Source of the DNA: an uncultured Bacteroidales bacterium
GTDB lineage: Bacteria > Bacteroidota > Bacteroidia > Bacteroidales > Muribaculaceae
Direction: 5' to 3'
Length of the DNA stretch: 33,708 bases
NCBI GenBank assembly: GCA_900554715.1
Contig: USIN01000001.1
Span: forward strand, 1-33,708
The position numbers were made by a program, and so were the translations under genes. Below, piece after piece: positions 25,128 through 31,653 of the stretch. The notes below the pieces were generated by a model that saw nothing but the letters and a program-made list of their open reading frames with translations, searched no databases and was not told where the DNA came from. Position 1 is the first letter of the stretch. Each line of letters starts with the position of its first letter.

Positions 25128-25188
25128 GCCAAATTATCCGGCGCAGCCATAGATTTTTATGTTTTTAACAAGATGGATTCGGGCTTTT

Positions 25189-27027
25189 TTACCATTTGGG
25201 CGGGAGGACGGGCGCGGGGCCGGCGAGACGTGTCTGACGGCTGCGGAGGGCGCGGAGGGCCATGGCGCGGGTCATGACGATGTCGTCGTTGAAGCCTGCG
25301 CGGGCGCCGTATGAGCCGTTGCGGCGCTGTTCGTAGGTGAGGAGCTCGTTGCAGGCCTCGGTGTCGCGCTCGGTGTAGGCGCCGTCGCGGACGGCCTCGA
25401 TGAGTCCGGAGACGAGGGCGGCTTTGGTCGAGCGGTTGGTGTGGAAGCCGAGGCGCTGCGAGGCACGGCCGTCGCCGTCGAGGGTCTCGCGGCGGTAGAG
25501 GTGTCGGTAGGTCTCGGCCAGGCGGCTGAGGATGAAGAGGTTCGAGTCGGCTCCGCCGTCGGCCTCGCATTCGAGGGTGTTGCTCTCGACGATGAGCAGG
25601 GCGTCGTTGTAGAGTCGCCCGACGGCGGCGCATTTGGCGGCCAGACGGTCGTGGTCGAGGTGTCCGCGCCACTGGGCGACGATCTCGTGACGGCGCATGC
25701 CCTCGCCGCGGCGCATGACGGCGATGACCGACCAGTCGCTCTTGACCGAGCGTCCGCCGACATCGACGGCGGCGACATATTCGGCTTTGTCGTCGGGTTT
25801 CTCCCATATCTGCAGGCCGCCGGCAGGGTCTTCGACGAGCGCGCCCGAGCTGTCGGCGTCGGCGGTCATCAGCGGCTCGAGGCAGTCGCCGCGCAGTCGC
25901 TCGACGTCGGCGGGATCGAAGACGCCGCTGCCTGTGGCGGCGAAGGCTTCGGTGTCGGTGGTGGGAAACTCGGCCATCATCATCTCGTGTGACAGGTATT
26001 CAGACGATTTGAGGCGGTACCAGTAGATCTGCTCGAGGGTCAGGCCCATGTTCCAGAGCGACCGCTCGTATGGGCTCATTGAGGTGATGACGGCCTCGGG
26101 GTCGTCGACGGGTACTGAATAGAGCTCGATCTCATACCAGGGGACGAAGACGGCGCGCTTGTCGCCGCGTCCGTCGCGGCAGCGCAGCCACTCGCTGTGG
26201 AAGTAGTTGCCGATGCCGTTGGCGGTCGACTCCATGACTATCAGCGAGTAAGGCATCAGTGCTATCGAGCCGCAGACGGCGCGGACGAGTCCTTCGGGGG
26301 TGTGCTGCGGTGTCGAGGGCCAGAAGGCGGTCTCGGAGAGGTGGGCCATGGCGTAGTCGCTGCCACGGACGGCTTCGTGGTTTTCGGCAGAGCCGACGGT
26401 GACGCGGCATCCGCGGCCTGTGATCTCGCGGACGTTGAGCGAGCGCTCGTAGGGGCGGAACATCGGACGCTCGTCGCCTTCCCAAAGGTCTTCGGGGTAG
26501 TCGGCGAGCATCTTGGTGTACATGCCGCGTATGCCGGCGGCAGTGTCTTTGACGTGGGCGCAGATGAGCGAGTGCCAGTTGCGGCGGTGGCACGACTGTA
26601 TCCATGCCATATACATCTGGATGAGGGTCGAGCCTCCCCACTGTCGGGCCTTGAGCATGATGAGGCGTATGGGGCGTCCGGCGCGGCGGTCGGCTTCCAT
26701 GACGGCGGCGACGCGGCGCTGGGGGCGGTTGAGTCTGAAGGCTACGTCGGTGCCGAGGGTCTTGTGTTTGACTCTGACGCAGGTGACGCACCAGTATTCG
26801 AAGTCGTGGCGGCAGCGGAGGGTTTTCCATTGCTCGGGGCCTGTGGCGACGGCATACTGCGGGTCGTCGGTCATCTCTCGCGGCACGAAGGCTCGCGGGA
26901 GGCCTTCGACGGGTGTGGCGACCTCGATGCGGTCGCCGGAGCATCCGATGCCTCTGACGGGGTCGAAGTCGGTCTCGAACGCCCGCAAGCGACGAGTGTT
27001 TTCTTGAATTATTTCTTTGATATTCAT
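25189..27027 (-). CDS. Phage terminase large subunit, apparently complete
   Basis: A 612-aa TerL-type protein, the ATPase-nuclease that packages phage DNA into capsids. ATPase: Walker A variant LKARQWGGST at 125-134, likely Walker B SDYAMAHLSE at 223-232, coupling motif VMESTANG at 265-272. RNase-H-like nuclease: Asp422 in VAAVDVGGRSVKSDWSVIAVM, Glu481 in LLIVESNT, and Asp581/Asp582 in FNDDIVMTRAMAL. All key residues are present and there is no frameshift. No small terminase, portal, capsid, tail or integrase gene lies within the window on either side. GC content matches the host genes. The leader between its promoter box and ATG is about 230 nt and contains inverted octamer repeats. It could be a remnant or a domesticated gene. 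Confidence 0.85.
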   Translation of the reverse strand: MNIKEIIQENTRRLRAFETDFDPVRGIGCSGDRIEVATPVEGLPRAFVPREMTDDPQYAVATGPEQWKTLRCRHDFEYWCVTCVRVKHKTLGTDVAFRLNRPQRRVAAVMEADRRAGRPIRLIMLKARQWGGSTLIQMYMAWIQSCHRRNWHSLICAHVKDTAAGIRGMYTKMLADYPEDLWEGDERPMFRPYERSLNVREITGRGCRVTVGSAENHEAVRGSDYAMAHLSETAFWPSTPQHTPEGLVRAVCGSIALMPYSLIVMESTANGIGNYFHSEWLRCRDGRGDKRAVFVPWYEIELYSVPVDDPEAVITSMSPYERSLWNMGLTLEQIYWYRLKSSEYLSHEMMMAEFPTTDTEAFAATGSGVFDPADVERLRGDCLEPLMTADADSSGALVEDPAGGLQIWEKPDDKAEYVAAVDVGGRSVKSDWSVIAVMRRGEGMRRHEIVAQWRGHLDHDRLAAKCAAVGRLYNDALLIVESNTLECEADGGADSNLFILSRLAETYRHLYRRETLDGDGRASQRLGFHTNRSTKAALVSGLIEAVRDGAYTERDTEACNELLTYEQRRNGSYGARAGFNDDIVMTRAMALRALRSRQTRLAGPAPVLPPKW

Positions 27028-27055
27028 AGTGGTTAGAAATTAAGATTGAAGAAAA

Positions 27056-27190
27056 TTTTTAGACAGAAAGACAGAAAAAGAACAAAAGAACATAAGTACA
27101 CAAGAACATAAGAATATAAATATTATGTTCTGTTTGTTTTTATGCCTAAAAAACTTTTGTTCTTATGTGTTTGTGTTCTTGTGTTTTTCT
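27056..27190. repeat. Octamer-period tandem repeats in inverted arrangement
   Basis: From about 27060 the plus strand reads runs of variants of AAGAACAT (AAGAACAT AAGTACAC AAGAACAT AAGAATAT), then from about 27150 the complementary type (TTGTTCTTATGTGTTTGTGTTC). The two halves could pair into a long AT-rich hairpin in the terminase leader. Confidence 0.7.
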
Positions 27191-27256
27191 TTGACGGACG
27201 GAAGGACATAAATCATAGTTTTGGGACAGGAGAAGCTGAGGATGCTTCGGACGGTG

Positions 27257-27264
27257 CAAAGTTA
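27257..27264 (-). promoter_or_regulatory. -7 box of the terminase gene
   Basis: Minus strand TAACTTTG followed by CA. It lies exactly 25 bp from the 28-bp palindrome at 27290-27317, the same geometry as upstream of the 843-aa gene. No TTTG -33 element is apparent. Confidence 0.55.
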
Positions 27265-27289
27265 AGGCTGTCAGGGGCGGTTTTTATTA

Positions 27290-27317
27290 CTAAAATCGTT
27301 ATGAGGTGCAATTTTAG
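27290..27317. promoter_or_regulatory. 28-bp palindromic operator-like site, copy A
   Basis: Plus strand arms CTAAAATCG and CAATTTTAG separated by 10 nt (8 of 9 arm positions pair), followed by AATTCCG. It matches copy B at 31427-31454 in length, arm sequence, orientation and distance to the -7 box. Confidence 0.6.
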
Positions 27318-27330
27318 AATTCCGTGGTAA

Positions 27331-27510
27331 ACAGGACTAATCAGTAAAAAAAATATGTGGCGCATTTCAGCCGTTCCATGCCGGTTCTGTCTGACAGTTC
27401 AAAGTGGATTAGACCACAGGTGTTTATGAGTTTTATTGGCGATTTTGGATGCAAAGTTGATTTTTTTGCTTTTTTTTTAACAAAAGCTTGCTTTTTGAAC
27501 TTTGTTATCG
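27331..27510. other. AT-rich spacer without a recognised gene
   Basis: Part of the 674-bp gap between the divergent terminase and lipoprotein genes. Low GC, poly-T runs near 27460-27480, and no coding sequence that I can support. Confidence 0.5.
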
Positions 27511-27518
27511 TATTTTTG
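27511..27518 (+). promoter_or_regulatory. Putative -7 box for the AT-rich lipoprotein
   Basis: Plus strand TATTTTTG with CTTG 20 nt upstream (27487-27490). It is 183 nt before the lipoprotein ATG and 30 nt before the short remnant ORF at 27549. Confidence 0.4.
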
Positions 27519-27548
27519 CGAAAATTACTTACCTAAAAATAAAATTTC

Positions 27549-27693
27549 ATGAAAAAACTCCTCATTTTAGCTGCATCCCAATCATTCCGATTAGGTACTC
27601 GCCAACATAGCTTCTTAAAATTATGCAGGTGAGGTATTCAAAGCCGGTGATTATACTTACTCTAAGAACCTAAAAATGATAACAATAAAATAA
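27549..27693 (+). pseudogene. Possible gene remnant: signal-peptide start plus short tail
   Basis: ATG 27549 opens 27 codons that begin like a signal peptide (MKKLLILAAS) and stop at TGA 27632. Another frame from about 27619 to the TAA at 27693 reads NYAGEVFKAGDYTYSKNLKM, which looks like ordinary protein sequence. The two could be the ends of a gene that suffered an internal deletion and frameshift, or the first could be a short upstream ORF in the lipoprotein leader. Weak call. Confidence 0.3.
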
Positions 27694-27701
27694 TTAGAGA
27701 T

Positions 27702-28511
27702 ATGAAAACGACTAAAATAATATTTGCAGGTCTGGCGGCTTTGTTTATGGTTTTTATGACGGCATGTTCGGATGACCCGCAGTCGTCAGAGGACAAGGCA
27801 AATCCTAAGAATTTTGTCAAGAAAGGAAAAATCGTGCAGGGCGAGATTGACTATAATGTGCTCAGCCGATATTCGGCCGCTTTGAAGGATGCAACTTATA
27901 CGCGTAGTAATACAAAATATTATTTTCAAGATGATTTAACCAAAGGTAGATGGGAAAAAGAAGATGCTGCGGTTGGTCAATATCCCAGTACACCTAAATA
28001 TATTGTAATAAAAGAAGGTGCATGCTGGGAGGCGTTTGAGCCTAATTACAATACTGGTCATGCACAGTATATATCGGCAATGTTTGCCCTAAATCTTGCT
28101 ACAGGAAAAGAATATAATGTTATCTTGAAAAAAGATTTGACTGTTGATGAGGCTTCTAAAACGATTACGATTGGCTCGAAGAATTTTGAGCTGTTGTACG
28201 CTGACTCGGAGTATCTTGTAGTAGGCTTCAAATCGACATATCAAGGCGGTCGAACCCACAATGGCGGGGAAAGTTTAGAAATTTCCTCATACTCCTTGTC
28301 TGAACCATTCGTTATGAAAGATACTCCTTTAGCATTTGATTCATTGCGAGATGCATATGATTGGCTTATTGACACATTCCGTGAGCGTTTTGGAGAATCA
28401 GCTGATTTAAATAAATATATAACCTCTGCAATATACGATAATCCGATGGTCTATCTGAGTGATCTGATTGCAGAACGCGATTATTATGTATCTCTTGAAG
28501 ACGGTGAATAA
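27702..28511 (+). CDS. AT-rich hypothetical lipoprotein
   Basis: A 269-aa protein with a lipoprotein signal (KTTKIIFAGLAALFMVFMTAC, lipidated Cys22, then SDDP, an Asp-rich start common in Bacteroidetes surface lipoproteins). The rest is a mixed alpha/beta domain with several Tyr/Lys-rich strands and a helical region near 210-245 (SLRDAYDWLIDTFRERFGESADLNKYI). I do not recognise the family. Base composition is much more AT-rich than the neighbouring genes, with codons such as TTA, AAT and ATA, suggesting recent acquisition. It is the only plus-strand gene inside the terminase/843-aa block and is followed by a strong hairpin terminator. Confidence 0.75.
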   Translation: MKTTKIIFAGLAALFMVFMTACSDDPQSSEDKANPKNFVKKGKIVQGEIDYNVLSRYSAALKDATYTRSNTKYYFQDDLTKGRWEKEDAAVGQYPSTPKYIVIKEGACWEAFEPNYNTGHAQYISAMFALNLATGKEYNVILKKDLTVDEASKTITIGSKNFELLYADSEYLVVGFKSTYQGGRTHNGGESLEISSYSLSEPFVMKDTPLAFDSLRDAYDWLIDTFRERFGESADLNKYITSAIYDNPMVYLSDLIAERDYYVSLEDGE

Positions 28512-28521
28512 GCTAATCGTA

Positions 28522-28580
28522 CTCTCTGTGATACAAAGGGGCTGCAACGCAAGTTGTGGCTCCTTTTGTATTACAGAGAG
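28522..28580 (+). terminator. Long hairpin terminator after the lipoprotein
   Basis: An inverted repeat of about 27-bp arms (CTCTCTGT.ATACAAA... with ...TTTTGTAT.ACAGAGAG) around a GCAA loop. The inner GC-rich stem GGGGCTGCAAC/GTTGTGGCTCC is followed directly by TTTT, as in an intrinsic terminator. Confidence 0.75.
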
Positions 28581-28589
28581 AAAGGGTTA

Positions 28590-28858
28590 ATCAATTCACA
28601 ATGCATAATGCACAATTCACAATTATGAACAGAAGAACATAAGGGCAGAAGAACATAAGGGCAGAAGGTTTAATCAATGCACAATGCACAATCTTTTTCA
28701 ATGCACAATGCATAATGCACAATTCACAATTCACAATTAATTGGGTTATCGGAGGCTATCGGAGTTATCGGAAGGGTCGGACTTGTCGGACAAGGTCGGA
28801 CGGGTCAGACGGGGTGGGCGATGATTGTGCATTATGCATTGTGAATTGTGCATTGATG
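28590..28858. repeat. Gene-free spacer of heptamer, octamer and TCGGA-type repeats
   Basis: It contains heptamer-period runs (AATGCAC, AATGCAT and AATTCAC variants) at 28594-28625 and 28676-28737, octamer-type runs (AAGAACATAAGGGCAG) at about 28626-28668, a third repeat type based on TTATCGGA and GTCGGAC at 28745-28812, and an inverted heptamer run at 28826-28857. The last one overlaps the 3' end of the minus-strand 843-aa gene. No gene is credible here. Confidence 0.75.
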
Positions 28859-31363
28859 CAGCCGGAGGCGGATGAGGTGGAGGGCGAGGCTGGAGGAGGT
28901 GGTGGCGGTGAGGGTGACGGTGTAGCGGGCGGCGGCGGGGCCGAGGTTGCGGAGGGTGAGGGGTGCGCCGATGCGTCCTTCGATGTCGAAGGCGGCTGTG
29001 GGGGCCGAGGCTGGGTTGAGCGATGAGTGGCGGGTCAGCGATAGGGTACCTTTGAGGTTGGTGGCGCCGATGTCGGCGTCGAGGGCGGCGACGACGGCGG
29101 GACGACGCCCGGGGGTGTCGACGGTGACGCTCCAGGCGATGTCGGTCGCCGAGGGTGCGACTTCGTTGACGAGGCTGACGACGCTGCTGCCGTCGGTGGC
29201 GTAGACTTCGGCTGTCGTGTCGTCGGCGATGATGCCGGTGAGTGCGGGCAGGCTGCGGGTGTAGCGCCCGAGGTCGTGGTCGGGGCAGATGACGGTGGCG
29301 TCGCCGTCTGCGCCGCCGAGGCAGAGGAGTTCGCGCCGCAGGGCTATCCAGGCGAGGGCATTGGCGTCGATGCCCTCGGCGACTGTCTCGGCCGACGAGG
29401 AGGTGACGCGGATGAGCTGACGGGAGGAGGTGAGGGCATAGATTCTGCCGTCGACGGCAGTGACGGCTGCCTGTGAGGCGACGGTGCGGCGGTCGATTTC
29501 GAAGAGGTCGGTGTCGCCGGGGCCGGTGATGGCGAGGGTGTGGATGCCGCTGTCGGCGAAGACGGTGAAGCGCTGTTGGCGGACGGTCAGTGACGAACGG
29601 TTGTAGCGGCTTACCGCCAGGGCGTTGACGCGGCCGCGCGAGAGGTCGGCGATGGCTGTGGCGCTCAGGGGCGAGAGGCTGCGGGCGACGGCCATCATCG
29701 ACTCGCAGCGGTGTGTGGCGGGGCGCTCGGCGGGGATGACGTAGGCTTCGGCGACGTCGGCGAGGGCGAAGGGACGGAGGGTGGGATGGACATAGACGGC
29801 CATGTCGCCGGCGACGGGGGTGAGGTCGAAGGTCTGTGTGACGGGGTCTTCGCCCTCGACGGAGAGGCATATCTTCATCTTCGATGCGCGAGCCGAGGGG
29901 TAGCAGATGAGGGGGCTGAAGAGCTCGGGGGCGTCGCCGTCGCCCGAGGCGAGGCTGACGACCGATTCCTCGGGGTCGGCGACGGAGGCGGTGAGGTCGG
30001 TCCAGACGGCGGCGCGCCATCGTCGGGGCTTGGTGCTGACGGCAAACGAGCGGGCCGACCAGCCCCGGAAGAAGCGCTGTGTGAGGTCGCCCCAGACAGT
30101 GGTGTCGCCCGAGGCGACGACGACGCGGGCCGAGAAGGTGTGGGGCGCGGCAAACATCAGGCTTTTGTCCCAGCGGGGCGCGAAGGGTGCGGCGAGGGCG
30201 CGGGCGAGGGTCTCACTCTCGTCTGCGGCGGTGGCGGCGCCTGTGGCGGTGAGGGTGAGGGTGGTGCCTGCCGCCGAGGCGAATGGGTCGCCGAGGGTCA
30301 GGACGGGGCGCTCGATCGAGTCGAGCCGGGCGATGCTCTGACGCAGGAGGTTCTCGGCGGCGCGGGCTGTTGTGGAGGCGAGGGAACGGGCGGTGCCGGG
30401 CCATGAGGCGCGCATGACGGTCTTGTCGGTGGTGCTGCGTATGACGGCGTTGCAGCGGGCGGCGAGCGTGAAGTCGACGGGATGATACTGGGGCGTGACG
30501 AAGAGGCGCAGCTGAGTGGCTGCGGCGGCGACACGCGGGGCGAGCGAGTGGGCGGGGACGGTGAGGCGGATGCGATAGGTGTCGGCCGAGATAGCGACGG
30601 GGTGTGTGACGGTCATGTCGTCTGATTTGAGGGCGACCGAGTCGGTGAGCTGTGTGCCGGCCGGGAGCGACACGACGACGGGCGGCGAGACGTAGATGAC
30701 GGTCGAGTCGGCGTCGTAGAGACGGTAGCGGCAGATGACGGGCTGGAAGAAGGCTCCGTCGGCGGCTGCCTGCCGGGCGATGTCTTCGTAGGCGTCGTTC
30801 ATGGCGGCGGTGACGCGGGCGCGCTGGGCGGGGTCGACGCAGGTCTTGCCTTCGGCGAAGCTTTTGTCGAGGCGTATCGGGGCGATGGTGGCGACGGCTT
30901 TGGCGGCGGCCACGGCGGTGACGGCGACTTCGGGGAAGGTGGTGTCGGGTGTGATGACGGCGATGTCGCCGGGCGTGTCGCCGAAGATGACGGTGGTGGC
31001 TCCGCGGTCGGTCATGACGGTGAGACGGCGCCCGGCGGCGGTGGCGCAGAGGGGTTCGGCATCGAGGGTGGTGACTTCGACGGCGTCGGGCATCCACTGC
31101 GAGAGGTCGAGGGTGGCGAGGGTCTTGCCAGAGGCGACGGCGAGTAGGCGGCGTCCGTCGGCGAGGGTGATGACGGCGAGGGGACGGTAGTGTCCTGCGG
31201 CGACGGGGGCGGGACGTCCCGTGGGGACGAGTTCGGGGGCTCCGTCGGGCGAGGGACGCAGGTTGTGGCAGACGGTGACGCGGCAGTCGGGGGCTTCGCT
31301 GTCGGGATGCGCGAGTCCTGCGGCGACGCAAAGGTCGACGGTGCGGGATGATGTGTTTTTCAT
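28832..31363 (-). CDS. Large 843-aa protein, possibly phage structural
   Basis: An 843-aa Thr/Ala/Val-rich, beta-strand-rich protein with no signal peptide and no family I can name. Near the N-terminus RVTVCHNLRPSPDGAPELVPTGRP resembles the start of phage-encoded propeller-like proteins (xNLRPxxGxLxPxG). The N-terminal 170 residues and residues 530-720 have repeated strand patterns (LAVITLADGRRLLAVASG; RIYALTSSRQLIRVTSSS; LLCLGGADGDATVICPDHD) suggesting WD/Kelch-like blades. It shares its promoter module with the terminase gene, which is the main reason to link it to a phage-derived function. The final residues HQCTIHNA and the stop codon are encoded by the heptamer repeat, so the native C-terminus was probably replaced or extended. 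Confidence 0.68.
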   Translation of the reverse strand: MKNTSSRTVDLCVAAGLAHPDSEAPDCRVTVCHNLRPSPDGAPELVPTGRPAPVAAGHYRPLAVITLADGRRLLAVASGKTLATLDLSQWMPDAVEVTTLDAEPLCATAAGRRLTVMTDRGATTVIFGDTPGDIAVITPDTTFPEVAVTAVAAAKAVATIAPIRLDKSFAEGKTCVDPAQRARVTAAMNDAYEDIARQAAADGAFFQPVICRYRLYDADSTVIYVSPPVVVSLPAGTQLTDSVALKSDDMTVTHPVAISADTYRIRLTVPAHSLAPRVAAAATQLRLFVTPQYHPVDFTLAARCNAVIRSTTDKTVMRASWPGTARSLASTTARAAENLLRQSIARLDSIERPVLTLGDPFASAAGTTLTLTATGAATAADESETLARALAAPFAPRWDKSLMFAAPHTFSARVVVASGDTTVWGDLTQRFFRGWSARSFAVSTKPRRWRAAVWTDLTASVADPEESVVSLASGDGDAPELFSPLICYPSARASKMKICLSVEGEDPVTQTFDLTPVAGDMAVYVHPTLRPFALADVAEAYVIPAERPATHRCESMMAVARSLSPLSATAIADLSRGRVNALAVSRYNRSSLTVRQQRFTVFADSGIHTLAITGPGDTDLFEIDRRTVASQAAVTAVDGRIYALTSSRQLIRVTSSSAETVAEGIDANALAWIALRRELLCLGGADGDATVICPDHDLGRYTRSLPALTGIIADDTTAEVYATDGSSVVSLVNEVAPSATDIAWSVTVDTPGRRPAVVAALDADIGATNLKGTLSLTRHSSLNPASAPTAAFDIEGRIGAPLTLRNLGPAAARYTVTLTATTSSSLALHLIRLRLHQCTIHNA

Positions 31364-31393
31364 ATATTATATAGTGTGAAGGTTTTGATGTTG

Positions 31394-31401
31394 CAAAGTT
31401 A
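31394..31401 (-). promoter_or_regulatory. -7 box of the 843-aa gene
   Basis: Minus strand TAACTTTG followed by CA, 30 nt from the ATG at 31363 and exactly 25 bp from palindrome copy B. Confidence 0.55.
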
Positions 31402-31426
31402 GTATGGCGTGAGGGGAGTTGTGTGT

Positions 31427-31454
31427 CTAAAATTGTAGTGGCGTGCAATTTTAG
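31427..31454. promoter_or_regulatory. 28-bp palindromic operator-like site, copy B
   Basis: Plus strand arms CTAAAATTG and CAATTTTAG, a perfect 9-bp inverted repeat with 10 nt between, followed by ATTTCCG. Relative to the -7 box it lies where an activator would bind. Confidence 0.62.
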
Positions 31455-31466
31455 ATTTCCGCTATG

Positions 31467-31580
31467 CGAATGCACAATGTACAATGCACAATTCACAATT
31501 CACAATTCACAATTCTTCGCAAGCGAAGAATTTTGCATTGTGCATTGATTTAACCTTATGCTCTTGTGTTCTTTTTGTTA
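31467..31580. repeat. Heptamer repeats arranged around a perfect palindrome
   Basis: Heptamer-period runs (AATGCAC, AATTCAC x3) at 31467-31512 lead into the palindrome AATTCTTCGC-AA-GCGAAGAATT (31511-31532), then the complementary heptamer type (TTGCATTGTGCATTG) and reversed octamer type (CTTATGCTCTTGTGTTC). The whole can fold into one long stem. It separates the divergent 843-aa and 651-aa genes. Confidence 0.75.
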
Positions 31581-31585
31581 AAATG

Positions 31586-31617
31586 TTTGCAAATCACAAG
31601 GGTTTGACATACTTTTG
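31586..31617 (+). promoter_or_regulatory. Promoter of the 651-aa secreted protein gene
   Basis: A well-formed Bacteroidetes promoter: TTTG at 31586-31589, 20 nt, then TACTTTTG at 31610-31617. It is 36 nt before the ATG at 31654. This is the best -33/-7 pair in the window. Confidence 0.72.
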
Positions 31618-31653
31618 CAATGCAATAAACCAAAATAATAAAATTAATCCTCG

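Noticed and set aside
26197..27036. A 279-codon plus-strand open frame opposite the terminase
   Set aside because: Antisense shadow with no motif. The terminase frame contains all ATPase and nuclease motifs.
28594..28737. CRISPR array
   Set aside because: The repeats are short (7-8 bp period), contiguous and variable, with no unique spacers of constant length and no cas genes nearby.
28746..30020. A 424-codon open frame on the minus strand overlapping the 843-aa gene
   Set aside because: Almost pure Arg/Pro/His composition, typical of an off-frame reading of GC-rich DNA, and it runs through the spacer repeats. The 843-aa frame has protein-like composition and a promoter.
30213..31496. A 427-codon minus-strand open frame across the 843-aa gene start
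   Set aside because: Arg/His-rich off-frame product that reads through the promoter palindrome and repeats; no domain features.
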